Part shown: piece by piece, positions 56,844 to 64,000 of the stretch
Layout of the letters: every line of letters starts with the position of its first letter
Numbering within the stretch: position 1 is the first letter of the stretch
Origin: Mycolicibacterium sp. MU0050
GTDB taxonomy: Bacteria > Actinomycetota > Actinomycetes > Mycobacteriales > Mycobacteriaceae
DNA length: 64,000 bases
Direction: 5' to 3'
Assembly: GCF_963378085.1 (NCBI RefSeq)
Contig: NZ_OY726395.1
Location: 2,604,001 to 2,668,000, forward strand
Made by a program: the position numbers and the translations under genes
Notes under the pieces: generated by a model
The model's input: the letters and a program-made list of their open reading frames with translations, nothing else
The model's database searches: none
Told to the model about the DNA's origin: nothing

Positions 56844-58709
56844 TCAGGCCCCCAATCGCGTCAACAGGGTGGAAAGCGCTTCGACCGCATCGATTTTCGC
56901 AGTCAGATATTCGTCGGGCCGGTGCTCGGCGGCCGCGACCGCCTTTTCCGGACCGGCCAGGTACACGCGCTCGACGCCGGCCGCGCGGGCAGCCTTGACC
57001 ACGGCCGAGGCCTCCTCGCCGTAGCGGGCGTCGGTGCCGCAGATCACCACCGCGGCCGTGGACCCGGCCTCGGTGACCGCCGCGGCGACGGTCGCACTCT
57101 CGACGGTGCCCGGGTTGACCGCCTCGATGCCGCCGGAGGCCAGCAGGTTGGTGGCGAAGGTGGTGCGGATGTTGTGCTCGGCGAGCGGGCCCAGCGGCAG
57201 CAACAGCACCTGCGGCCGGGTGCCCTTGGCGGCCAGGAAGTCGTCGGAGCGGTTGCGCAGCGTCTCGAAGTCCTGGGCGTAGCGCAGCACGCCCTCGGGC
57301 GAATCCTGCTGCGGCAGCGGCACTTCGGCCAGATTCGGAAATTCGTTGACGCCGGTCACCGCGGTGCGCCGATGCGCAATGTCCGCGCGACGGGCGGCGG
57401 CCACGGCCTCGACCTGCTCGGCGACGAACGCGCCCGCGGCCGCGAAACCGCCGCGGGCCTCGATGGCCTGGAAGTGTTCCCAGGCCTGCTCGGCGAGCTG
57501 CTGGGTGAGGTCCTCGAGGAACCAGGAGCCGCCGCCCGGATCCTGCACCCGGCCCAGGTGGGACTCCTCGAGCAGCAGCAGCTGCGTATTGCGCGCGATG
57601 CGCCGCGAGAACGTCGGGGACACCCCGGGCGCACCGCCGGCGATCGCGACGTCGAACGGGTGGACCAACACGGTGTCGGCGCCGCCTACGCCGGCACCGA
57701 AGGCCGCCAGCGTGCAGCGCAGCATGTTCACCCACGGATCCCGCTGGGCCATCATCGCCAGCGAGCTGACCGCGTGCACCCGGACCGCGCCCGCGTCGGG
57801 GACACCGAGCACCTCGGCGACGCGTGCCCACAGCTGGCGGGCCACCCGCATCTTCGCGGTGGTCATGAACTGGTCGTCGTCGGCGGCGAGCCGGAAGCTG
57901 ATCTGCCGCACGGCATCCGCGGTGTCGAGGCCGGCGGCGACCAACAGCCGCAGGTAGTCCACCGCCGCGGCGATCACGCCGGCCAGCTCCCAGGCGCCGT
58001 TGGCGCCGCGGTTGTGCAGCGCCGGGCCGTCGACGGTGATCGCCCGCACGGCCCCACCGAACTCATTGACGCGGTTGGCCATCGCGACCACGTCGGCCAC
58101 CGGCGCGGACGCACGTCCGCTCAGGGCCGCCGTCAACGGATCCGCGCCGAGGTCGACCGACAGCGTCCGGCGCTGTTCGGTGTCCAGGCCGGCGACCAGG
58201 TCCAGCAGCACCTCGGCGGCGGCGACGTAGTCGGCGTCGGCCGCCACGACGACGGGCACGAGTTCGACGAACACACCCTCGAGGAGCCGGTCGAGGTCGG
58301 CCACCGGCACACCGTCGGCGCCCACCCGCAGCACCAAGGCGCTGACGCCTTCGGAGAGCGCCGAGAGCAGGGTGGCGTTGCCGTCGCCACCGGCGGTGTT
58401 GGGCGCCGGAAAGGACTCCGCGACCTTCCACCCGGACAGCACGTCGCGGGTCGCGTCGCCACCGCGGATGAACGGCCACTGCCCCGGCAGGGGCGGCTCG
58501 GGCAGCTCGTCGAGGGCCGTATAGAGCGGGCGGACGTCGAAGCCCTCATAGGTGGGGCTGTCCAGCAACCGCTCCGGTTCGTCCGGCAACTCCGAAACAT
58601 CGCGGCGGGTGCTCTTGGCGAGCACACCGGCGACCGCCTCGCGCCAGCGGGCGCGAGCCTGTTCGAGCTCCGACCGATCGGCGGATACGACTGAGGCACC
58701 TGAAGACAC
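56844..58709 (-). CDS. mutA: Methylmalonyl-CoA mutase small subunit MutA
   Basis: MutA is the non-catalytic subunit of the mutase, 621 residues. It keeps the barrel and a B12-like C-terminal domain, but the cobalamin DxHxxG motif is absent ([13 protein letters not shown] region), as is normal for Mut[15 protein letters not shown] and [12 protein letters not shown] match the family. The GTG at 58709 is preferred because GGGGAG lies 6 bases upstream; a TTG 6 bases earlier is less likely. A possible -10 box TAGCCT (58776-58771) precedes this operon of mutA-mutB-meaB. Confidence 0.95.
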   Translation of the reverse strand: MSSGASVVSADRSELEQARARWREAVAGVLAKSTRRDVSELPDEPERLLDSPTYEGFDVRPLYTALDELPEPPLPGQWPFIRGGDATRDVLSGWKVAESFPAPNTAGGDGNATLLSALSEGVSALVLRVGADGVPVADLDRLLEGVFVELVPVVVAADADYVAAAEVLLDLVAGLDTEQRRTLSVDLGADPLTAALSGRASAPVADVVAMANRVNEFGGAVRAITVDGPALHNRGANGAWELAGVIAAAVDYLRLLVAAGLDTADAVRQISFRLAADDDQFMTTAKMRVARQLWARVAEVLGVPDAGAVRVHAVSSLAMMAQRDPWVNMLRCTLAAFGAGVGGADTVLVHPFDVAIAGGAPGVSPTFSRRIARNTQLLLLEESHLGRVQDPGGGSWFLEDLTQQLAEQAWEHFQAIEARGGFAAAGAFVAEQVEAVAAARRADIAHRRTAVTGVNEFPNLAEVPLPQQDSPEGVLRYAQDFETLRNRSDDFLAAKGTRPQVLLLPLGPLAEHNIRTTFATNLLASGGIEAVNPGTVESATVAAAVTEAGSTAAVVICGTDARYGEEASAVVKAARAAGVERVYLAGPEKAVAAAEHRPDEYLTAKIDAVEALSTLLTRLGA

Positions 58710-58770
58710 CGGCAACTCCCCTGTTCTCGCAGCGTGCAGTGTCCGCGAGGTGACGGATCACTCGGGGTTC

Positions 58771-58776
58771 AGGCTA
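58771..58776 (-). promoter_or_regulatory. Possible -10 box of the mutA-mutB-meaB operon
   Basis: TAGCCT on the minus strand, about 60 bases before the mutA start, predicts a leader that ends in GGGGAG. It lies in the divergent gap with the TVP38 gene. Evidence is the motif only. Confidence 0.3.
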
Positions 58777-58881
58777 GATGATGGCCATCGCCGCCGATCA
58801 AGCGCCCGACGCCAACCAGCAGCGGCGCGCCCCGGCGCGCGACAACCGATGTGCAACCGCCACCCCGTACCCTTGATTCCC

Positions 58882-59646
58882 GTGGCCAGCGCAACGAGAC
58901 GGATCCGCGATGCGCTGCGCGCTGCCCCGGAAACGGCCGCCATGGTGGTGCGGCAGATCCCCCGCCGCCGCGTCGTCGCCGCCGCGATCGGGATTGTGAT
59001 TCTTGTCGCAATCGCGTTGTTGGTGCCGTTGCCCACCGCGGTGCAGCTCCGCGACTGGGCCCGGTCGCTGGGGCCGTGGTTCCCGCTGGCGTTCTTGGCC
59101 GCCCACAGCCTGGGTACCGTGCTGCCGTTCCCACGCACCGCGTTCACGCTGGCCGCCGGCCTGCTGTTCGGCTCCGGCCTGGGCATCGCGTTGGCGGTGA
59201 CGGCGAGCACGATCAGCGCGGTGCTGGCGGTGGTGCTGGTGCGCGCCTTCGGCTGGCAACTCGCCGGCCTGGTCAGCCATCCCACCATCGACGCGGTCGA
59301 CGCGCACCTGCGCCGGCGGGGCTGGCTGGCGGTGCTGTCGCTGCGACTGATCCCGGCCGTGCCGTTCTCCGTGATCAACTACGCGGCCGGCGCCACGGCG
59401 GTGCGGCTGGGCCCGTACGCGGCCGCCACCCTGGTCGGCCTGTTTCCCGGCACCGCCGCCGTGGTGATCCTCGGCGACGCCCTGACCGGCAGCGTCAATC
59501 CGCTGCTGGTCCTGATTTCGCTGTGCACGGCGTGCGTCGGGGTGGCCGGTTTGGCCTTCGAGCTCCGCAACCATCGACGCAAGGCCGCCGCGGCGCCCCC
59601 GCCGGACGCACCGGAACCGGCGCACCCGGCCGGTCTCAGCGGTTGA
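58882..59646 (+). CDS. TVP38/TMEM64 family membrane protein (Rv1491c-like)
   Basis: A 254-residue DedA-superfamily (VTT-domain) membrane protein with about six helices. The family core is FPRTAFTLAAGLLFGSGLGIALAVTAS-like sequence and RLIPAVPFSVINYAAGATAVRLGPYA. Relatives act in lipid scrambling or membrane homeostasis; the role here is unknown. The GTG start is chosen because TACCCT (58868-58873) ends 8 bases upstream; an ATG at 58851 would add ten residues. It overlaps the opposing doxX-like gene by 11 bases at its 3' end. Confidence 0.82.
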   Translation: MASATRRIRDALRAAPETAAMVVRQIPRRRVVAAAIGIVILVAIALLVPLPTAVQLRDWARSLGPWFPLAFLAAHSLGTVLPFPRTAFTLAAGLLFGSGLGIALAVTASTISAVLAVVLVRAFGWQLAGLVSHPTIDAVDAHLRRRGWLAVLSLRLIPAVPFSVINYAAGATAVRLGPYAAATLVGLFPGTAAVVILGDALTGSVNPLLVLISLCTACVGVAGLAFELRNHRRKAAAAPPPDAPEPAHPAGLSG

Positions 59647-59995
59647 CGTCGGGCCCCTTGACCGTCAGCGTCGCGAACAGCGCGAGGAACGACGACGCCG
59701 CCACCAACCCCGGGCTGTAGTCCTTGGCGCGCAGGTGCGCTCCCACGGCCAAGGTGAAGTACACCGTCAGCAGCAGGGTGGTCAACCGCGCCAGCGCCGG
59801 AAAGCGGCCGGCGGCAAGCAGACCCACCGCGGAGGCGACCTTGACCACCGGCAGGACCGGCCGATACTGCTGCGGGAGCCGAACATCGTCGAGCGCCTTG
59901 GTGATCGGCGCCAGCGGGATGGCGCAGGCCACCGCGTCACCGGCCTGGAACGCGGCCAGCGCGGCGTAGGTCTTCGGTGAGGTCAGCGCGCTCAT
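59636..59995 (-). CDS. DoxX family membrane protein
   Basis: A 119-residue membrane protein with about four helices (AFQAGDAVACAIPLA, VVKVASAVGLLAAG, LTTLLLTVYFTLAVGAHL, LVAASSFLALFATL), typical of small DoxX/DoxD-type proteins. HLRAKDYSPG between the last two helices is the usual polar loop. Function is unknown, with redox or membrane roles reported for relatives. The ATG overlaps the SPFH gene stop (ATGA), so it closes the nfeD-SPFH-doxX operon. A longer open frame upstream is a shadow of the SPFH gene. Confidence 0.82.
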   Translation of the reverse strand: MSALTSPKTYAALAAFQAGDAVACAIPLAPITKALDDVRLPQQYRPVLPVVKVASAVGLLAAGRFPALARLTTLLLTVYFTLAVGAHLRAKDYSPGLVAASSFLALFATLTVKGPDVNR

Positions 59996-61170
59996 GCCTG
60001 CTCCCGGTGCCGGGCGCCGGATTCCAGCGACGACGGCGGCACCCGGTCCGAGCCGGGCAGCGCCGGATCCGAAGGCACCCGGGCGTCGGCCTCGGCCTTG
60101 GCGACGGCCTGGGCGATCGCCGGGTCGCTCTTGGTCTCGAACCAGTCGGCGACGTCGTCGGAGTCGTCGGCCGGCGCCTGGTCCGGCTCGACCGGCGAGG
60201 GGGTGTAGCGGAACACGCCGTCCTCCCCGGGGGCACCCAACAGCTTCGTGAACCCCTGCAGCGCCGAGCCGAAATCGCTGGGCACCAACCACACCTTGTT
60301 GGCCTCGCCCTCGGCCATCTTGGGCAGCGTCTGCAGGTACTGGTAGGCCAGCAACTCCGGGGTGGGCCGGCCGGCCTTGATCGCGGCGAAGGTCTTCTCG
60401 ATGGCCTTGGCCTGGCCCTGGGCGTGCAGGTATTGCGCGGCCCGCTCGCCCTGGGCGCGCAGGATCCGGGACTGCCGCTCGGCCTCGGCGGACAGGATCG
60501 CGGCCTGCTTGGACCCCTCGGCCGCCAGGATCGCGGCCTGCTTCTGGCCCTCGGCCTGCTTGATCGACGACTCCCGCACGCCCTCGGCGTTGAGGATCAT
60601 CGCGCGCTTCTCCCGGTCGGCCCGCATCTGCTTTTCCATGGAGTCCTGGATCGACACCGGCGGGTCGATGGCCTTGAGCTCCACCCGGGCCACGCGCAGC
60701 CCCCACTTGTTGGTGGCCTCGTCCAGCACGCCGCGCAGCTGACCGTTGATCTGGTCGCGCGAGGTCAACGTCTGTTCCAGGGTCATGCCGCCGACGACGT
60801 TGCGCAGCGTCGTGGTGGTCAACTGCTCCACGCCCACGATGTAGTTGCTGATCTGGTAGACCGCCGCCTGCGGGTTGGTCACCTGGAAATACACCACCGT
60901 GTCGATGTTGACGGTCAGGTTGTCCTCGGTGATGACGGGTTGGGGCGGGAAGGACACCACGCGCTCGCGCAGATCCACCCGGGCCCGGATGCGGTCGATG
61001 AACGGCACCAGCAGGGTCAGCTGCCCCGAGACCGTCTTGCTGTAACGGCCGAGCCGCTCGATGACCGCGGCCTCGGCCTGCGGGATCAGCGCGACGGACT
61101 TGGCGACGATGATGACCGCGACGATCACCAGCACGGCCAGCAGGACCAGGCCTGTCACCGCACCATCCAT
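59992..61170 (-). CDS. SPFH/band 7 (stomatin-like) membrane protein (Rv1488-like)
   Basis: A 392-residue SPFH-domain protein: an N-terminal membrane helix (about 6-28), the band 7 domain (about 30-200, [16 protein letters not shown] to [18 protein letters not shown]), then a long Ala/Glu/Gln-rich coiled coil (about 205-260, with repeats of QAAILAAEG type) and a proline-rich tail. Such proteins form membrane oligomer cages and work with NfeD partners, as in the operon here. AAGGAG lies 5 bases before the ATG, and nfeD ends 10 bases upstream. Confidence 0.9.
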   Translation of the reverse strand: MDGAVTGLVLLAVLVIVAVIIVAKSVALIPQAEAAVIERLGRYSKTVSGQLTLLVPFIDRIRARVDLRERVVSFPPQPVITEDNLTVNIDTVVYFQVTNPQAAVYQISNYIVGVEQLTTTTLRNVVGGMTLEQTLTSRDQINGQLRGVLDEATNKWGLRVARVELKAIDPPVSIQDSMEKQMRADREKRAMILNAEGVRESSIKQAEGQKQAAILAAEGSKQAAILSAEAERQSRILRAQGERAAQYLHAQGQAKAIEKTFAAIKAGRPTPELLAYQYLQTLPKMAEGEANKVWLVPSDFGSALQGFTKLLGAPGEDGVFRYTPSPVEPDQAPADDSDDVADWFETKSDPAIAQAVAKAEADARVPSDPALPGSDRVPPSSLESGARHREQA

Positions 61171-61180
61171 GAGAACTCCT

Positions 61181-61615
61181 TCAGTCGTTCTTCCAGACCA
61201 CCGCGGTGGCTCCGTCGATGCGCATGACCATCACCTGGTCACCCGCCTCGTAGACGTCGTGGTCGTTCAGCGGCCGCGCGGTCCACACTTCACCCTCCAG
61301 CTTTACCTGACCCTCGTGCTGGCTGACCCGGTCGAGCACCAGCGCGGGCCGGCCCTCCAACGCCTCGATACCGGTTTCCAGGGCCGCGGCGGACTGCATC
61401 CGGCGGCGCAGCGCGGGGCGCACCAGGACCAGCAGCAGCACCGACACCACCAGGAACACCGCGCCATCGGCCCAGATCGGCCAGTCGAACAACCAACTGG
61501 TTCCGGCCGCGGCCAGCGCTCCCCCGCCCAGCATCAGCAGGAACAGGTCGCCGGTGAGCACCTCGGCACCGGCGAGCCCCAGGGCGGCGATGAGCCAGAG
61601 CAGGGCGGCGGGCAT
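61181..61615 (-). CDS. NfeD family membrane protein (Rv1487-like)
   Basis: A 144-residue NfeD-type protein: two to three membrane helices in the first half ([49 protein letters not shown]) and a C-terminal OB-fold domain (about 85-144, [10 protein letters not shown] to [12 protein letters not shown]) that faces the cytosol. It is the partner of the SPFH protein encoded 10 bases downstream. The start MPAALLW is supported by TATCCT (61627-61622) ending 6 bases upstream, a leaderless promoter; a longer frame upstream lacks support. Confidence 0.88.
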   Translation of the reverse strand: MPAALLWLIAALGLAGAEVLTGDLFLLMLGGGALAAAGTSWLFDWPIWADGAVFLVVSVLLLVLVRPALRRRMQSAAALETGIEALEGRPALVLDRVSQHEGQVKLEGEVWTARPLNDHDVYEAGDQVMVMRIDGATAVVWKND

Positions 61616-61621
61616 AGGGCC

Positions 61622-61627
61622 AGGATA
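61622..61627 (-). promoter_or_regulatory. -10 box of the nfeD operon
   Basis: TATCCT on the minus strand ends 6 bases before the nfeD ATG at 61615, with no SD sequence. It should drive nfeD-SPFH-doxX. Confidence 0.55.
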
Positions 61628-61705
61628 CGTGCCTGCGGCCGTGGCCGGTCCGGTTTCCGCGCCGGGGGGTGGCACCCGCCGGTAGCCATTACACTGCCTC
61701 ACATC

Positions 61706-62560
61706 ATGTGGTGTCCGAGTGTTTCGCTGACGTTGTGGGCCAACGCCTGGTTGGCCGGGCAGGCCGCGCCCGATGACGTCTTGGACGCGTTATCAGCTTG
61801 GGCGCCAAGCCATTCGGTTGCCGCCTACGACGCGGTCGCGGCCGATGTCACGGGCCTGCCATGGCCGGACGTCGACACCGCCACCTCGGTGTCGCTGTTG
61901 CAGACGGTGCGGGCCGCCGCGGGTTTGCGGACGGCCCCGGGGCCGGCGCTGAATCTCGCGCTCCCGGTGCCCGGCGACGTGCGGGGACTGCCCGCCGGCA
62001 GCACGTTCGCCCGCGACGCGCTGACCGCCGGTGAGGCCGTGGTGGTGACCTCCGAGCGCGGGGCGCCGATCGGCCTGGTGCCCGAGTTCGAGGACGCCGG
62101 CGACGACCTCGACGAGGACGGCCTCGGCGGCGACTTCCCCGCGGTGCTGTCCTGGACGGTGTACTCGTTGCCGGCGGTGCCCGCCCCGGAGTACATCGAC
62201 CTCGGCGAGGCCGAGTACGCACTGCGTTCGGCGGTGCGCTCGGCGGCCGAGGCGCTCACGGCCCTGCGCGCGGGCGGAACCGGCCTCGACGTCGATGACC
62301 CCCGCGCGATGGTCGAGCAGGTGTTGGCGGCGACCCATGGCCACGACGCGCCGCCGCACGCACCGACCCGGGCGCTGCGGGTGCTCGAGAACGCCGCTCA
62401 GGTCGACGCGATCATCGCGGTCAGCGCCGGGTTGCTGCCGATCGCCGCGCAATCCTCCTCGGCGGCGCAACTGGCCTCGGATGCGCTGCGGCCGCTGGCG
62501 GCCGTGGTGCGCTCAGCGCGGCTCGCGGCTGTTACCGCGATCCTGCATTCGGCGTGGTAG
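61706..62560 (+). CDS. Hypothetical protein, Rv1486c-like
   Basis: A 284-residue protein of unknown function, conserved at this place in mycobacteria. It is largely alpha-helical and Ala-rich with an acidic middle ([19 protein letters not shown], about 130-148). No signal peptide, membrane helix or catalytic motif is evident. The ATG at 61706 starts after a possible -10 box TACACT (61690-61695), 10 bases upstream. The longer open frame further upstream is antisense to nfeD. Its 3' end overlaps the opposing hemH by 29 bases. Confidence 0.75.
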   Translation: MWCPSVSLTLWANAWLAGQAAPDDVLDALSAWAPSHSVAAYDAVAADVTGLPWPDVDTATSVSLLQTVRAAAGLRTAPGPALNLALPVPGDVRGLPAGSTFARDALTAGEAVVVTSERGAPIGLVPEFEDAGDDLDEDGLGGDFPAVLSWTVYSLPAVPAPEYIDLGEAEYALRSAVRSAAEALTALRAGGTGLDVDDPRAMVEQVLAATHGHDAPPHAPTRALRVLENAAQVDAIIAVSAGLLPIAAQSSSAAQLASDALRPLAAVVRSARLAAVTAILHSAW

Positions 62561-63563
62561 CGCAGCAGCCGGGCGAGCAGGGCGCGCCGTTGATGCTGAA
62601 GCCGTAGCCCGGCACCGGATTCGGGCCCGGGACGCGGACCGGTTCGGAGCCGCTGCGCAGTTCGTCGATCAGGTCGACGATCATCCGCGCGAAGCGCACG
62701 TCGTCGTTCGGGGTGAATGCGCGCACCACCGGCAGCCCCGCGGCCTCCGCCTGCTCGGCCACCTCGTTGTCGAGGTCCCACACCACCTCGATGTGGTCGG
62801 CGACGAAGCCGATGGGACACAGAATGACCGCGGGAACACCGCGCCGGGTCAGCGCCTCGATGTGATCGCCGACATCCGGTTCCAACCACGGGACCTGCGG
62901 CGGACCGGAGCGCGACTGCCACACCTGGTCGTAGGACTCGTAGCCGGCCGCCGCCGCGACCAGCGCCGAGGCGTAGCCGACCTGGCGGCTGTACAACTGC
63001 GGGCCGTGCCGGGCGTCGGCGGCCAGCGGGATGGAATGCGCGGTGAACACCAGCCGCGCCTGCTCGCGCAGCGACTCGGCCAGCCGGCCGCGCGCCTCGG
63101 CGATGGCGTCGGCGAACAACTCGACGAAAAGCGGATGGTCGAAGAACTGGCGCAGCTTGACCAACTCCGGCGCGCCCGGGCCGGCCGCGGCGCGGGCGCG
63201 GGCGATGTCCTCGGTGTATTGCGTACACCCCGAGTAGCCGCCCCAGGCCGACGTCGCGAACACCGCCGCGCGTCGAATTCCGCTGTCCCGCATGGCGACG
63301 ACGGTGTCCTCGAGGTACGGCTCCCAGTTCCGGTTGCCGAAGTAGACCGGCAGGTCGGTCTGGGTGCGCAGCTGTTCGATCAACGCCCGGTTGATGCCGT
63401 TGATGGGCGAGACCCCGCCGAAATGCAGATAGTGCTCGGCGACCTCGTCGAGCCGCTCGGCCGGGATGTCACGGCCCCGGGTGACGTTCTCCAGGAACGG
63501 CCGCACCTGCTCCGGGCCCTCCGGACCGCCGAAGGACAGCAGCAGAACGGCATCGAAGTCCAT
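62532..63563 (-). CDS. hemH: Ferrochelatase HemH (coproporphyrin type, CpfC)
   Basis: A 343-residue ferrochelatase that inserts iron into coproporphyrin III in actinobacterial haem synthesis. Family blocks are [46 protein letters not shown], the catalytic His about 176 in TAHSIP, and [19 protein letters not shown]. The C-terminus holds a CSPGCC cluster (Cys329, 333, 334), likely [2Fe-2S] ligands as in M. tuberculosis. It starts 9 bases after inhA, the order of M. tuberculosis, and is probably co-transcribed with it. Confidence 0.95.
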   Translation of the reverse strand: MDFDAVLLLSFGGPEGPEQVRPFLENVTRGRDIPAERLDEVAEHYLHFGGVSPINGINRALIEQLRTQTDLPVYFGNRNWEPYLEDTVVAMRDSGIRRAAVFATSAWGGYSGCTQYTEDIARARAAAGPGAPELVKLRQFFDHPLFVELFADAIAEARGRLAESLREQARLVFTAHSIPLAADARHGPQLYSRQVGYASALVAAAAGYESYDQVWQSRSGPPQVPWLEPDVGDHIEALTRRGVPAVILCPIGFVADHIEVVWDLDNEVAEQAEAAGLPVVRAFTPNDDVRFARMIVDLIDELRSGSEPVRVPGPNPVPGYGFSINGAPCSPGCCATTPNAGSR

Positions 63564-63572
63564 GGCAGTCCG

Positions 63573-64000
<428 letters not shown>

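Overview
The window is a stretch of a high-GC actinobacterial chromosome, almost certainly a mycobacterium (probably a fast-growing Mycolicibacterium-type species). Gene content and order follow the M. tuberculosis segment from inhA-hemH through mutA/mutB, ileS, dinB1, lspA, dnaE1, ilvA, treZYX, the bio genes and nadABC to the his operon, read here in the opposite direction. Many genes carry a TANNNT -10 box 6-8 bases before the start codon with no Shine-Dalgarno (SD) sequence, the mark of leaderless mRNAs, which are common in mycobacteria. No tRNA, rRNA, insertion sequence, prophage or CRISPR was seen.

Layout. 1-5609: histidine operon hisD-C-B-H-A-impA-hisF, leftward, with start/stop overlaps; hisF is cut by the window edge. 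5695-6675: PknH-like sensor-domain membrane protein. 6874-11126: nadABC and the divergent regulator nrtR with a perfect palindromic operator between them. 11185-13123: LIP-family lipase and a DUF2567 membrane protein. 13120-18730: biotin genes bioB-bsaP and bioA-bioF-bioD, the regulator bioQ, and a 2H phosphoesterase; two identical BioQ boxes are visible. 18827-27227: acyltransferase/SGNH protein and treX-treY-treZ (glycogen to trehalose). 27257-32942: ilvA, an F420-type nitroreductase, a small membrane protein and dnaE1. 32955-39571: a five-gene catabolic cassette (acyl-CoA ligase, Baeyer-Villiger monooxygenase, hydrolase, aldehyde dehydrogenase, zinc alcohol dehydrogenase) around a divergent promoter, absent at this position in the M. 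tuberculosis order. 39597-44453: rarD, rluD-like, lspA, ansA, dinB1. 44487-46324: an inserted sodium/solute symporter with a 43-residue partner. 46688-50340: S4 protein and ileS with its T-box leader. 50373-52197: an accessory module (condensation-like protein, HTH protein, seven-helix membrane protein). 52217-58709: serine hydrolase, meaB, mutB, mutA. 58882-63563: TVP38 protein, DoxX, SPFH and NfeD proteins, an Rv1486c-like protein, hemH. 63573-64000: the C-terminal part of inhA.

Most of the window is core metabolism under local control: NrtR for NAD, BioQ for biotin, and a tRNA-Ile T-box for ileS. The least explained parts are the monooxygenase cassette and its operators, the condensation/HTH/seven-helix module with its clustered palindromes, the symporter with its microprotein, and a pair of competing inverted repeats that covers the ilvA start codon.
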